In this document: positions 22,364-34,497 of the stretch, one piece after another
Layout: every line of letters begins with the position of its first letter
How positions within the stretch are numbered: position 1 is the stretch's first letter
From: Cylicocyclus nassatus
Lineage: Eukaryota > Nematoda > Chromadorea > Rhabditida > Strongylidae
Reading direction: 5' to 3'
Length of the DNA stretch: 64,000 bases
NCBI GenBank assembly: GCA_958299035.1
Contig: CATQJL010000112.1
Span: 66,743,117 to 66,807,116, forward strand
Position numbers and translations under genes: made by a program
Notes under the pieces: model-generated
Told to the model about the DNA's origin: nothing
Databases searched by the model: none
What the model saw: only the letters and a program-made list of their open reading frames with translations

Positions 22364-24827
22364 GGCCGCCGAGCCGGGAAGACACCATTTTTGGACTCTG
22401 GCATGGTCCCTGCCGCCAGGGACGTCCACAAGAAGAGCATCTACAGCCCGAACCCAGCACCTTCTACAGTGTGTATCTCCGTGCTCAATCGCTCGATTGA
22501 GTTCGGTCAAAGTGCATTGAGGTTCGTTGATGGCCGACTATCCTTTTTTGCTGACCTCGCCCTCCTCCCTCCCGAAATCCTCCTCCCTCCTCAGTGGTGG
22601 CGACCACCGGTCTCTAGTGCCAGACGTTGTATTCACGTCTGCTGGAGGTGGAGATTTAGTACCTAGAATCAAACATATCAACAATCTTTAACTGGAGAAG
22701 CCTAGCAAAGCAAGCCTAGTAAATGGATACGTCTGTTGCATAAATCCTCTGCTCATGAAAACTCATGTACTAGCAATCACAATATGAATAAAATCAAAAG
22801 CGGCAACATATAGAATAAGTTCCCAATACAAAAACAAAAAAGGAAAAACTCAAAAACAAACCCGCTCCAAAGCCTCCCAGATGTCAAATTCTCCTCCAGA
22901 GAGAATCGAATAAGAGCAATCCGTGGATGTCTTCATATAATGCCTTATCAACTATAATGTGATATCTTTGATCACTTCATCTAATCATGAACATCGTTTA
23001 AGATAACACTAATTTCACCGTTGAACCTTTGAATAGCCACGAAACGTCAAATATGGCAATGTTTTCAGAGTGAATCACAAAAGAGATATTTGAAGAAGTA
23101 AACTCACGGCTCTCAAACGAATATTTATCGTAGTCGCGACCCCGAGACACCTTCGAAAACGTCAAGATCATGATGCGTGAATCTGACCAATGTATGACTG
23201 CCTCCTGAATCAACGAAAAACTTTTCAGAGAGACAACAATCTCAGAGAGTCTTAAAAAGACAACAATCATTTGCATGAAGCTCAAAAATTTTACAAAACT
23301 TTGATAAAATACGAGAAATGAACAAAAAAATGCCTACCTCTCGATAAGGCGACACTGACTGCTTGAAGTTTCAAATCACAGAAACTTTATGTGCGGCGCC
23401 TGTTGCTAGGCCCAAAGTAGAAGATGATGGCAATGGTGAATTCGGAATAGATAGTGCGGCTTTTTCCTGAAATCAAAGCAGCAATGGTACCCGTTTAATT
23501 TTTCTTTCTCAGTATAGCTCTCCAACTGGTTGCAAGAGAAATCATCTCTAATTCCTAACTTTACGGGCGACATAGAAGTTCAAGAAGGCTGTTTGAAGAT
23601 ATCAACTGCTTCTTTCCAAAACTTTTGAAATCGGAGAAGTAAAATTTTAGAAATAACCATTCCGACTAACAAGTATAACTTAATCGTTTCATTTCATTGC
23701 AAAAGCGTTTCTGGGAGTGTAAATTATCGATATAAAGGCTCAAAAGCGCTTCTGAGCGCTCAAAAGCGCTCACGCTCCTTGGAGCTCTAAAGCGCTCAAA
23801 GGAGCTCTAAAGTGCTCAAAGGTGGTCAAGAGCGCTCAGAACCGCTCTAAAAAGCTCAAAAGCGAGTGAAGTCTGGCCGGGGCAAAAAACATCAAGACAG
23901 AAACCCTTAAGGAGGAATGATTCGAAAAACCTCTGACGAATTATAGCAATTTTGCAAGGAATGAAATACTACATCGAAATGAATGAAGTTTTGCTCCAAA
24001 TTTCGTACATACCTCAACAATAACATTATGCGAGATTTTCAATCTCTAAAATCAAAAGAAAGTGACAGAATTCACAGAAAAAACACACAAGAAGAGATTT
24101 TGCACCAATCATCACCTCTTCATTGCGACTACTTTCCAAGAAACGATTTGCATTCGATTGTAAGAAACGTAATGCAGCATCAAATTCATAAACGGCAAAG
24201 AGAATGACTCCAGTGTTCCTTTAAATTGAAGATATGTTGCAAACATAAGTCGTAATAGAAAAAAGCAGACTTACATCACTTTGAGCCATCAACGGATGAT
24301 TTTCTCCATGTGGAATTAGCAACATATATCGAGTACGATACAAAAGTCTAACTGCTGCAGAAATATAGAGGTTTGAGAGCAAAGTGGGCAAGGTTAATCT
24401 AAACAAGGAATGCTGCTCCTGAAGCTTGCACCAATGGGATTATTATAATACCCACATATTCAATGGTAGATGCATGACCAATCCCGTGCAGCGCTGACTC
24501 ATAAGCGCTGCACGATGCTCCTGAGGGACAGCTTCATCTGAATCGCCAAATATATAGGAAAGGCGAGCAAGGAGTCGAAGAGCTTGAGCGAGCTCACTGG
24601 CATGCCCCATAGACGGAAATCATCAAATCAACCTAAATATGCAAAATGCCATCAAAAACATCTTCAGAAGAAATTTCCAAATCAAGCAGAGAAACTTAAA
24701 CGAAAAAATGTAGAGATAATCCTGTAGTCACACCCTTACGAAAAGAAGTCCTGAAATTACCTTAGACAGTGCTTCCTTTGTGATGTTGCAACTGGTGAGC
24801 GGATCAGTCTCTATCGCGATCTCAACA
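22364..24827. other. mostly AT-rich stretch without a supported gene
   Basis: It starts with a C-rich segment (22390-22670, CCTCCTCCCTCC-like) and then is AT-rich. Open frames reach 95 codons with no domain. A short repeat at 23735-23862 is listed separately. Confidence 0.4.
23735..23862. repeat. irregular tandem repeat of a GCTCAAAAGCGCTC-type unit
   Basis: The words AAAGCGCT, GAGCGCTC and GGAGCTCTAAAG recur at 12-20 base spacing for about 125 bases. The core AGCGCT is self-complementary. It looks like a small degenerate satellite. Confidence 0.65.
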
Positions 24828-25452
24828 GAGGTGGGGGGGGGCTGGCCCTGGGAGGCCCAAGCCTCTTAGGTTTCCTGAAATCAGCCATTTGAAAAGAACT
24901 GCAAGCATCAAAGACGACATGAGCAGCAGAAATGAAGAGGAAACGAGAGCTTTGCACAAAAATTCCAATATTCCGCGAAGTGATTGAAGACGCCATTCTA
25001 GCGGCGTCGCCCGCAACTGTCCATAACGCACTTTCACAGACGCCGTCGGCAAAGGTGCCACCACCTCGACGTGGTAGGGGCACGTCGAGATGCCGGCAGC
25101 TCCCTCTCTCAAAAGAGCACGCTATTTCCCGTGCTCTCTGACCTGCCGGCAGCTGCCATCTCGCGGATTTCGGTGAGCTGCCGGCAGGTTGCCGGCAACT
25201 GACCTCGCGAAGTTGCCGGCAGCTCCTCCTGCGATTCCAGATATTTTAATCAAGGAGGAGTTCTGGAGCCGCAGACTTTTGTGAAGTTTTCTACAGAGGC
25301 GAGGCGGCATCTTTATCGAGAAAATTTTTTTGGAAAAAGGCCTAGGACGGCCCAAATTTGGGGTCTCTCTTTCTGGCCACCTCACGGAAAAGGTGCCAGC
25401 GAACTGCCAACCAGACCTGCCGCCAGGTCGGGGGGATTACTACCGGCCCTGC
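24828..25452. repeat. GC-rich repeat ending in the GGCC(C/G)GTAGTAAT tip
   Basis: It is bounded on the right by GGGGGATTACTACCGGCCCTG, the inverse of the tips at 21351 and 41455. The body is rich in GCCGGCAGCT words and hairpins (TAGGGGCACGTCGA..., AGCACGCTATTTCCCGTGCT). Overlapping frames on both strands are composition artefacts. The left end at the G run of 24830 is approximate. Confidence 0.45.
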
Positions 25453-25774
25453 TTTTTGCTTGGAATGAATATCATTTGTTGTCTTCGGGAGTAGAATTTT
25501 TTGATTTATTTTGGGAATGCAGAGCACACCCTAACCTTATCGATCACAGCAGCAGTACATACCGCAACCCTGCCATTCTTCATCGATGTCAACAAACCAC
25601 TCGACTCAATTGCATGGAGAGATAGACTGTAACGTAAAACAACAAACTTTATGTTATGGCAACACAAGAAAGCTGAAGACACAATTTTTTGACTTTGTGC
25701 TCTTTTCCAAAAAACAAACTTCTGATCACGAATACCAATACACCGAATACCTCCATTAAAGCCAAGATTTCCGC

Positions 25775-27502
25775 TTTAACATGATTGGGTGCAAAAAGAG
25801 AAAGCGCAGAAAATCCTACAATCCTCAGGTAACGTCTCATCATCATGGTCCCCTCAATAAGGCACATACGAGGAAATTCGGAATTTTTTCCCATATATAT
25901 ATTATACAAGGAAGAAGGTTTTTGGACTTTTATATGCGATATGACAGGCCGTATGAAGGCTTCCATGTTAAAATTAATTGAAAGCATTATCATAACGCTT
26001 CTCAAGAATAAAATCATAATCATTGCTTGTTCGTTTATGAGATGGCGAGCAGTGGCGGTTTCATTTTATTTGACTGCCATCTTGATCGCTATGGTTACCA
26101 CACAAGTGATAAAGGTATCCCCCACTGTAGTGATGGGGTAGTGACGCGGATCTTGACTACTTAAGGTTTCTAAGAGGAAGGAGAAAAATTCGAAAAATCT
26201 TCACATATCTAATTTATAGAAGGAAAGGAGTTTTTGAACTTTCATATGCAACATAAAACTGGATTGAAACTGGACTGGATTTCACGTTGTCCACCTTTCA
26301 GTAAGTTTTCCCACCATCCTCCATTATGAACATATTGAACAGAAGCGAGAAGCTATACAAGCCGCATTTTCGAGCTTTTTGTATGATCCCCGGTTATTAA
26401 CCGGGGACGACCGTCTACTCTTTGAAGTCTTTTTCTTTCTTTAAAGTTAATGGAAACATTCCAAAGTTGTATTGCTTATCTAATACAACAGTGCTAAGCA
26501 TGTTGCTGATAAGAACAAATGACGTTTTGGAGTCATGAAATTTTCGATGAATAACAGGTCGAAAGCTGGGGTTTGTCAGAATTTCGATATTTCAGAAACT
26601 CACTTGTTTTCATCAGCAATATGCTTAGCACTGTCAAGGTAGACAAACAGTGCAACTTCGGAATGTTTTCATCAACTTTGAAGAAAGAAATGACTTTAAA
26701 GAATGAACAATCTTTCCCCGGGGATCACCAGGGGATCATACAAAAAGCTGAAAAATGCAGCTTGTGCAGTTCCTTGCCCCTTTTCAATATGTTCATAATG
26801 AAGGATAGTAAGGATACACACGGATAGGTAGATAATATGAAATTCAGATATCTGGAGCTTCAGGATATAAAGCTTTTTTTTGAGGCTGCGATCCCTTCCC
26901 CACCGGGGATGTTAATGTATGCGGCCCTTGGATATAAGCACGGAGCGAACCCCTGGTCGCTTTTCATTACTGTAGAATTACGGTAGGAACTTTTGCTTAC
27001 AGCGTCATTGTGGGTTAGTCGTGTTTCAGAAGAAGTTTCCAAAGATTCTGAAAAGTGGTGCATGAAAGATTTTCTGCGCGCTGGTTCCATTACCCAACTT
27101 TTTGATAAAAAGGTTTTCAGATTGTGCAACCGCAGTCTCAGGAAGCATCGTAAAAACAGCTATTCAAATTACCTCGCATAAGTTATAAAGGAAGCATTGG
27201 GTAGAATGCATAGTTCATATTTGGTTTTTTAGGGACTTTAATTGACCTAATTAGCAGTTTCCAGTTTGTCTGGTTCGTTTTATAAGGCGAAATAGGGCCC
27301 TCAATAGTTCGAAATGCCTCTTGAAGTCCTTACCGTAATCTCACAGTAATCAAGAGCGATCGAGGACTCGCTCTATATGTAAATCTGAGCTGAACCTCGT
27401 TTCAAAGAATGGTGCCTGAAGTTCGCCGAAAGGCATCAAAGCAAGAGAGTTGTTAACGATCAAACAGTGCATACATACTTTACATACTTTTGGGACGCCC
27501 TG
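25775..27502 (+). mobile_element. composite repeat, family I copy 2
   Basis: Homologous in reverse order to 12436-13715. The right tip CTTTTGGGACGCCCTG next to TA pairs by family with the left tip of copy 1. It carries the same foldback near 26320-26820, with CCCCGGGGATCACCAGGGGATC. The left part encodes the short M-I-G-C-K-K-R-K-R frame followed by a GTAACG donor-like site. About 400 bases at 26840-27450 have only partial counterparts in copy 1, so copy 1 seems internally deleted. No transposase was recognised. Confidence 0.6.
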
Positions 27503-28423
27503 TATTAGGCTGGAAACCAAGTTTTGCAACTTCTTTCGTAACTCTTCTCTCTTTGCATGTAGTGTACTCAAAATCTGGCAGTGTATACAGTGTGATGCGT
27601 GCCACAACTGCGCACAAAATTTTTTACATCAAACACAAATGAAAAAATTCCAGGAGTGGTATTTATTTGGTCGAAACCATCATGTTAACTGTGTTTTCAT
27701 GACACCAGCTAACTGGCAGCTTCACATCATTTTCCCAACGAAACCACGAATTAACCCATAGGAAACCTCGAAATGTTATCTTGCAAAGCAAAGTCAATGG
27801 AGGAGATCGTAACTCAAACCATTCTCATGCTTGTCGGCAATCATTGCACTTTACCAAATTTGCAGTTCGGTCTCCAGCCTCACCTTCCTATAACCTTATC
27901 TAAGCTGTAAACAAGTAAGCTTTCCTGTACCTGATAAGCAAACAATGGTGTTAACCTGCTAATTAATTCATAGTTTGGTTTAGAATGAAAAAAGCATGAA
28001 ACAAATATGGTTTTCCGAAAGTAACTTGCATGTTTCATAATTTTGTATGACCGATTGAACTGAACGGCCGCAAGAAGATGATCATGCTTACCACGATGTA
28101 ATCATGATCAAAACATCACATCATTCGTTGGTTTCGACCATATTACTACCACTCCAGACATTTCCCGAAGACTAGTGAATGCTAGGAATTCTTGGTTTAG
28201 AAGCCAAAGCCGTTAAGGTCTAGGCCATGTGCAATAATCCGTGTATGAATGTTGCAAGAGGTTGACTCATTGGCTCAGTGAGAAAGAAATAGAATTTAGA
28301 GCCATGTCAAGCTTTGTCGCCTTCACAAAGTTGAATGAGTCGTTGTATACAAGGGTGCTGAGTACGTCAAAGACTAACGAATCAGAACCTTAGAATTACC
28401 TACTGTAACCTTATAGAAAACTA
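27503..28423. other. AT-rich stretch, nothing recognised
   Basis: Short frames only. No paired termini or tandem structure noticed. Confidence 0.4.
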
Positions 28424-28591
28424 CAGGGCTCCTAAATTGCAGAGTCGTTTGCACCAGCGGTCGCGCGACCGCGTCGCGCCGGGGCATTTTGCCGGCGCCG
28501 GCGCCATCGATCGAGGCGGCGCCATTGATGCCCGGGCGCGACGCGGTCGCGCGACCGCTGGTGCAAATGACTCTGCAAATTAGGAGCCCTG
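28424..28591. repeat. near-perfect GC-rich palindromic MITE, family B copy 1
   Basis: 168 bases between TA dinucleotides. The ends CAGGGCTCCTAAATTGCAGA / TCTGCAAATTAGGAGCCCTG and the inner arms AGCGGTCGCGCGACCGCGTC / GACGCGGTCGCGCGACCGCT are reverse complements. The core is GCCGGCGCCGGCGCC. Sister copy at 44689-44838. Such a hairpin should be unusually stable. The frames on both strands are palindrome artefacts. Confidence 0.85.
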
Positions 28592-28932
28592 TACTTATCA
28601 TGCGACTTCAGCATTTGATCAGCATGTCAGAGACCCCTACGCCAAGTTTCACCAAATTTGTCAAATTTTATAATATTTCCCCTTATACCATATACCTAAC
28701 CCTTGCTACGACGTCAGAATTCGTATAATAGCAACTGCGCTTGTAACTTACTTTATAACCTACGCAATGGCAAATTAAGTGCACCATGTTGAGAGAGAGT
28801 CAGGTAATAGTAATTTGCTCAACTACCTATTTACTGTTTGTTCATGTTGTATACTCTTCAAAGCAACGATTAAAATGCTGAGCACTATTACAAAAACGAA
28901 AAAATCACGTTTAATATCAAAATACAAATATA

Positions 28933-29166
28933 CAGGGCTTATCAACTGCAATGTCGGGAGCACCGGCATCTCCTCTCCTGCTCGGTCGCTTCGCCTGGAC
29001 TCTGTACCTTTTGCGCGAGCATGCTTCTGATCACTTTCCCATCGCGAGCGTGGGAAAGGAGGAGCCTTTGATTATATATGACCAAAGAGCATGTTCGCCG
29101 AAGAGGTGCAGAGTTTCGCGCGGGAGTGGAGATGCTGGTGCACCTGACACTGCATTTAGTAAGCCC
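28933..29166. repeat. palindromic MITE, family A copy 2
   Basis: 234 bases between TA dinucleotides. The left end CAGGGCTTATCAACTGCAATG pairs with the right end TGCATTTAGTAAGCCC. The internal CGGCATCTCCTCTCC pairs with GGAGTGGAGATGCTGG. It matches the copy at 11934-12159 in order and length. Confidence 0.8.
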
Positions 29167-29171
29167 TAGAC

Positions 29172-29525
29172 ACTTAAGGCCCTGGTGATCTCCAGGGGAT
29201 TACCTCCTGTTTTCTAAGTCCTCTGTTTTTCCAGGAAGTCGACAAAAACTTGTAAAGTTGTACTGTGGATCAGCTATGGCACTGCTACGGGTTTGTAAGC
29301 ATTATGAGTGATTTTTTTCAATAAATCTCAGCTCGCGAACAGCGGTTCATCAAAAACCTCGATATCCTGGGATTTCACTAATCTTTACTATAAACAGTAG
29401 CAGTGCCATAGTATATTCTCGGTACAACTTTATTGATCATTAAGTCTATGGCAAATTAAATGACTTTGAAAAGGTGAGGAGGCATCCTGGAAATCCCCAC
29501 GGGATCACCTCACATTTTCAAGGTC
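29172..29525. repeat. foldback element
   Basis: Arms of about 130 bases. The left AGTTGTACTGTGGATCAGCTATGGCACTGCTAC pairs with the right GTAGCAGTGCCATAGTATATTCTCGGTACAACT (both shown with interruptions). CAGGGGATTACCTCCTG and GGGATCACCTCAC sit at the outer ends. The outer words resemble the GGGGATCACC core of the family I foldbacks. Confidence 0.6.
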
Positions 29526-30402
29526 GTTTGAAATTTTTAGTTTTCTATCGCATTTTGTCATGTTTCTTTTCAGCCGACGCCATCATTTTTGACATGTTGA
29601 ACCTTGCAGACAAAGCTAAGGTGCAGAGGGACAGCTCCTCCGCTTTGCCTCCATGAAGCTCCGGAAAACAGGGTTTCTGGGATTTTTGAGTTGGTCTGAG
29701 CCTGCATATGGTTATATAAGGTCTGGAAGGCCTGTAATTCATTATATGCCCACATGTCTATGATGTGTATATGTCCAAAACTCTCGTAAGACACTGCCTT
29801 CGAATCTTCATAGCGCTGCAGACTTGTACGTGTTGTGAGGATCATTCCCTATTCTCTGTCATTCTGCAGCTACTGAGAATTTTTAAATTTTGAACCATTT
29901 ACTGGCGAGCTAAACGCTATAAAGCACCCGTCGTCCATAGCGACCATTCATGTTACAACATTAGTAGTGGCTATAAGAGATACAAAAAAATACGAGTTCC
30001 TGCGACGGAATTATGAGGTAATCAAGGAAACAGTAGATCTCGCTATAATAGCAAGACTTTGGCAGCTATCGATTAGTAAGAAAGACTTTTTAACAGCATA
30101 ATCGCCAATAGAGTACATATTAGCTTAATACGACCCGAGAAATGCAGATGTGTTCAAACAAAACAGAAAAATGATCGCATTATGATTTCCATGCTCGATT
30201 GCCGATCAAAGTTTGCATTATTGAGTATGTCTTAATTTTTGCTTTAACTGATTGACCAAAATAGGTTGGTACAGCGATATCTGACAGAGACTGAAGTTTC
30301 GGCGGTTTCGCCTTGCATTATGTACTGAATAAGTCTACTCCACATGGAGCAATAAGTTTTCATGAACAGGCTGATCCCAAGTTTTGTCGTGAAGAATTAT
30401 TA
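29526..30402. other. intergenic stretch, no gene
   Basis: Short open frames on both strands at 29545-29845 without a domain. No repeat termini noticed. Confidence 0.4.
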
Positions 30403-31255
30403 GGTTGTTGCAAAAATAACGTCCGGTTTTCTAGGCCTATATTCCAAACAACCCTTTTCCATCATTTTTTTACGATATAGAATCTGCATATCATTAGAAA
30501 GCTCTCATCAAGTACTTTTTAATGGTGGTGGAATTAACTTGCCATCCTCGTCTGTGAGGATTTCACCAGCAATTTGCATATCCGCAATCAAAATCAGAAC
30601 CTCATAGCTTTCACATTCTTGACCACAATTCAGGAGCAAATAAACGAATTCTTCTGAAAACACAGCAATTGTATTAGATGAAGATTGTTTACCTACTGCG
30701 TCCTTACGTAGATTTTTGGAGAAATCTGGACTGAGAAATTAACGCCTCGAAATAGGTACTCACACAATCTTTGAATCAGAAATTTCTCATAATTAAGGCA
30801 GTCGCCAAAGCTTCGCCTATTTCTGTAAGCTGGAGATGAGCACATCTTAACTACAGTATCTGAAGAGAAACTTCGCTATTCAGTGCGCAAAGAATCCCAA
30901 ATTTTCATAATTTGTCACCTACAAGCCTACAACAAACAGGCTCAAAAAAGTAAACATTTTTAAATTTTTGTCTTTTCTTTTCGCTGAACCCCTATTGGAG
31001 TATTTTTTATACACCAGTATACTTTTGGCCTGCGGCTACAAAATAAGCTGTTGCCAGCTGTAGAAACAAAACTTGAAGGGAGTTGTAAGCTCTCAAAGAC
31101 GAGGTCTCCAAAAGAAAAGTTTCAGTTTTTTGACACATGGTTTTCTTCCCGTTTGCGATATCAGTACGTGCAGGTGCTCGCTAGATTACGAACGGTTTGC
31201 TGTACAGCCTTCCAAAATGAAAATCTGCAAAACGGACATTATTTTTGCAACAACC
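30403..31255. mobile_element. mariner-type MITE, family C copy 1
   Basis: TA-flanked. The left end GGTTGTTGCAAAAATAACGT and right end ACATTATTTTTGCAACAACC form inverted termini of about 30 bases. It aligns along most of its 853 bases with 45387-46299, for example GGACTGAGAAATTAACGCCTC and CTCATAATTAAGGCAGTCGCC, both of which recur there with few changes. No transposase frame. Confidence 0.8.
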
Positions 31256-31566
31256 TAATACAGATTTAGCACGTAATGGCTGATCTGAGCACAGGTGATT
31301 TCTTTAGTTAACGAATTTGTAGATGTGATGGGAAAAAACTTCAGGGTAAGTCGGAGATAGTATCTCCAGTAAGCTGTCGTTATTTTTTTCTTAAATTCGA
31401 AAATTTCATAAAGCTATGTTTCCTGAAACCTTCGTAGTGTTCCAAAAAGGTGATACAGAAGTCTATGCAGATCTCGGATATCGAATGCTAACGGCATAAG
31501 CTTTACTGATGAGGAAAGATGTTCCAGCTGCGTGTTATTATATTTGTTGTTGTTTCTAACTAGTTA

Positions 31567-31925
31567 AAGGCACCGTCCACCCAAATTCTCGACTTCCAGG
31601 TTTTTGTCGTTTCAGGGCCTTCTCGCGTCCCTGATTCCAAATATGAAGACGAGAATCCGCAAAAACCCCGACATTCCCCATTCCGGAGAGCCCACAGGCA
31701 GGCTTTTCAGAACGGTGATTGGATGAGCGCGCACAAATGGGCGGGCATGGATGGGGAGGGGCGGGCATGGATGGGGGTCCTCGTGCATCTTCGCTATTCC
31801 GAAGCGATTTTCTCCCTTCCGAAGCGGCATATTGCGCCGCGACTTGGGCATTGGCTTGATAGGAGACCCTACTGTTATATGCCGCCAGAAGCTCAACACC
31901 CTCAACTTAGGGTGGACGGTGCCTT
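31567..31925. repeat. MITE with AAGGCACCGTCCACC termini
   Basis: The perfect 15-base terminal inverted repeats are AAGGCACCGTCCACC and GGTGGACGGTGCCTT. The 359-base body is GC-rich, with a GGGCGGGCATGGATGGGG tandem near 31740. Relatives of the tip occur at 51113-51545. No clear target duplication. Open frames across it are chance. Confidence 0.75.
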
Positions 31926-32589
31926 CAAAGCTAATGGAACAGAATTTACCTTGACTACGCTTTTATCGCTACTCTAATCTGTGGTAGGCCTGAAAGTCCC
32001 AAATTATAAAAGTTTGTAACTTTTTAAGCACTGAACAGCTAAGTTTTTTTTACAGAAGTTGTAAGCAAGATATCAATCTCATCCTTACAAAAATGAAAGC
32101 ATTGGCTTGTTTAGAAGAAACTTTTGACCCATAGAAGACCAGCAACGAGTTTCTAGTTGCGTCGATTTATCAGCCGAATAAATTCTGAAAATAACAATCA
32201 AGCATGCAGTAGGTAAACATTATATTCTATATACCAGCTATGTTTACAAAAGAATTTGTCCTTCTGTGACTGACTTGCGGCCAATGGTGAAAATAACGAA
32301 ATTCCAATTTTTGAGTGCTCTTGTGCAAAATGCTTGTTTTTTTCATAGATGAGGATAAAAGTCTAGTTGCACAACGGTTAACAAGTACCTAAGGAAAGCT
32401 TCCAAATAATGTACTAAATTTATACCAAAAAACGAAGTCTGATGAAAAAGGAAAAGGGTAAAAAACGAACATTTTTGAGCCAGTACCAAAACAAATATCA
32501 ACAAAACCCAAAGAAGTTAATTTGATAAAAAAAAAGAGCTTTCAAAGAAGCCTCGTTCTCCAATTCAGGGTTTACATCTGCTTGTGATA
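31926..32589. other. AT-rich stretch, nothing recognised
   Basis: No paired termini and no open frame of interest. Confidence 0.4.
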
Positions 32590-34497
32590 CAGTGCTGGCC
32601 AAAACTATAGATCCATCCTAATAACTGCTGTAGTTCATCTGCTTCTCAACGAATTTATCTGAAATTTGGTACAGCTGTGTGATCAACAGGCTTCCATCAG
32701 TGACTAGAGCATATCCCGCTTTCGCTAGATTATTCAGGAAAAAAATCAAAAATTTCGAAAAAAAAAGCAGGCTCGAAGGTTGGCCAAAACTACAGATCCA
32801 CGTAAAATTTCTGTCTGCTAAAGTAATTCTCGGCTTCCAAAGGTTTTTGTGCATATACATAGTCGAAAGTCAAAGCAGTCGCTTCAATCCAGCTGCGTCA
32901 TACCTTCATAAGAAACGCTTATCTGCTTTTTTTCACTTAAAAATACTTTGATGCGTATTTTGTTCCCGAGAATGTGTTTTTATAGAGGATTCCGCACTTT
33001 TCGACTGGTTTGAAAGTGATAGGGCACCATCTATCTTATAGATGCTTAGCAGTGTGAACAGTAAAAAAAATTCGAGTTTTCATATCCAAAGCGCACCCGA
33101 CATAGACCTAACCGCAGGCCCGCGCTCGAGTTTTTGTCTTAAAAATTCGTGTACGCTATTTTTGTAAGCTCAAAATAATGTAGAAGCATTATTTAGCATT
33201 ATTTGCATAGAAAGATGTTTGTAAGCTATAGCTTTTTCAAAGGTCTTGCAGTGTGTTCGACAATCTCAAAGTACTTAGGCAGGCGCTATACTTCTCGAGG
33301 AGTATAGCATGGACGATCGATATGCATCAAATACGTGTAAAACTGGTGATTTTTGTCGCCGATATTGGCCATCGCCAGTCGTAGCGACTGGCGATCGCCC
33401 GTCGTAGCGACCGGCGATCGCCAATATCGGCGACTACACGTTTGATACGTAACGTGACGTGTGATAACTTGTTTGGCGATTGGCGATCGCCAGTCGCTGC
33501 GACGCCAGTTGTTGTCAACTACACACTAAATGCGTATCGATTACGTGTGGTAACTTGTTAGCGATCGATACGCATAGAAGACACAGTCGCCAGTAGTTAG
33601 TCGTAGCGACTGGCGATCCCCCGTCGCCATGCTATACTCCTCGAGGAGTATAGCGCCTGCCTTACCAAGTGGTACCTTCCTTGAATTTTCTACTATTTAG
33701 CTGGTAACTAGTGAACACACCCTGTATTGTATGTTGCCTTGTGACTCACATAAGCATTATGGTCAGAACCAGAAATAACTTCAAGGCTTGTTGCAAATCA
33801 CTTTTTGCAGGATGAAGTCCTCAACTAGCCTGCATAAGATCTGCAGAAATCTGCAACCACTGCATACGGACTCTCATACATACTAACAATGCCATTACTC
33901 CAGTTCACGCTCATGACACCATTGCAAAAAGTGTTTAAAGGCATAAATTTGAACGCAGGCCTGCGGTTAGGCTATATTGGGTGCGCTTTGGATATAAAAA
34001 CTCAAATTTTCTTCTACTGCTCACACTGCTAAGAATCTATAAGACAGGTTGAGCCCTATCACTTTCGAACCAGTCAAAAAATTGCAGAATCTTCTATAAG
34101 AACACTTTCTCGGGAACAAAATACGCATAAAAGTAAGTGAAAAAGTGAGAAAAGTGAAAAAAAGCAGATAAGCGTTTCTTATAAAGGTAGACACAGTTGG
34201 ATTAAAGCCACTGCTTTGACTTTCAACTATGTATATGCACAAAAGACTTTGGAAGCCGAGAATTACTTTAGTAGACAGAAATTTTAGGTGGATCTATAGT
34301 TTTGGCCAACCTTCGAGCCTGCTTTTTTTCGAAATCTTTGATTTTTTTTCCTGACTAATCTAGCGAAAGCGGGATCCGCTCTAGTCACTGATGGAAGCCT
34401 GTTCGAACACAACTATATCAAATTTCAGATCAATTCGTTGAGAAGCAGACGAACTGCGGTAGTTTTTAGATTGGATCTATAGTTTTAGCCAGCACTG
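32590..34497. mobile_element. Tc1-type foldback element with ~530-base arms
   Basis: TA target duplication on both sides. The tips CAGTGCTGGCCAAAACTATA and its reverse complement at 34478-34497 follow the Tc1 tip CAGTGCTGGCCAAAA. The arms run to about 33120 and from about 33950, and stay alignable throughout. A second internal copy of the tip core, TTGGCCAAAACTACAGATCC at 32779 and its mirror at about 34285-34310, gives the two-site (IR/DR) layout used by some Tc1/mariner transposases. No transposase is present. The loop is occupied by a separate hairpin element (33278-33661). Confidence 0.85.
33278..33661. mobile_element. hairpin-rich MITE with TTA target duplication, nested in the Tc1-type element
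   Basis: Flanked by TTA on both sides (33275-33277, 33662-33664). The termini are GGCAGGCGC...GCGCCTGCC. Just inside each end is a self-complementary block, GCTATACTTCTCGAGGAGTATAGC on the left and GCTATACTCCTCGAGGAGTATAGC on the right. The interior repeats TCGTAGCGACTGGCGATCGCC-type hairpins. The TTA duplication suggests a PIF/Harbinger-type origin. No coding capacity. Confidence 0.75.

Noticed and set aside
25781..25981. The GCKKRKR-containing short frame as a conserved gene
   Set aside because: It is shared by the two copies of a repeat, but most differences between them change the amino acid, so no purifying selection is evident.
28374..28728. Arg/Ala/Pro-rich small proteins at 28.4-28.7 kb
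   Set aside because: Translation of the GC-rich palindrome. The identical pattern occurs at 44.7 kb on the other strand.
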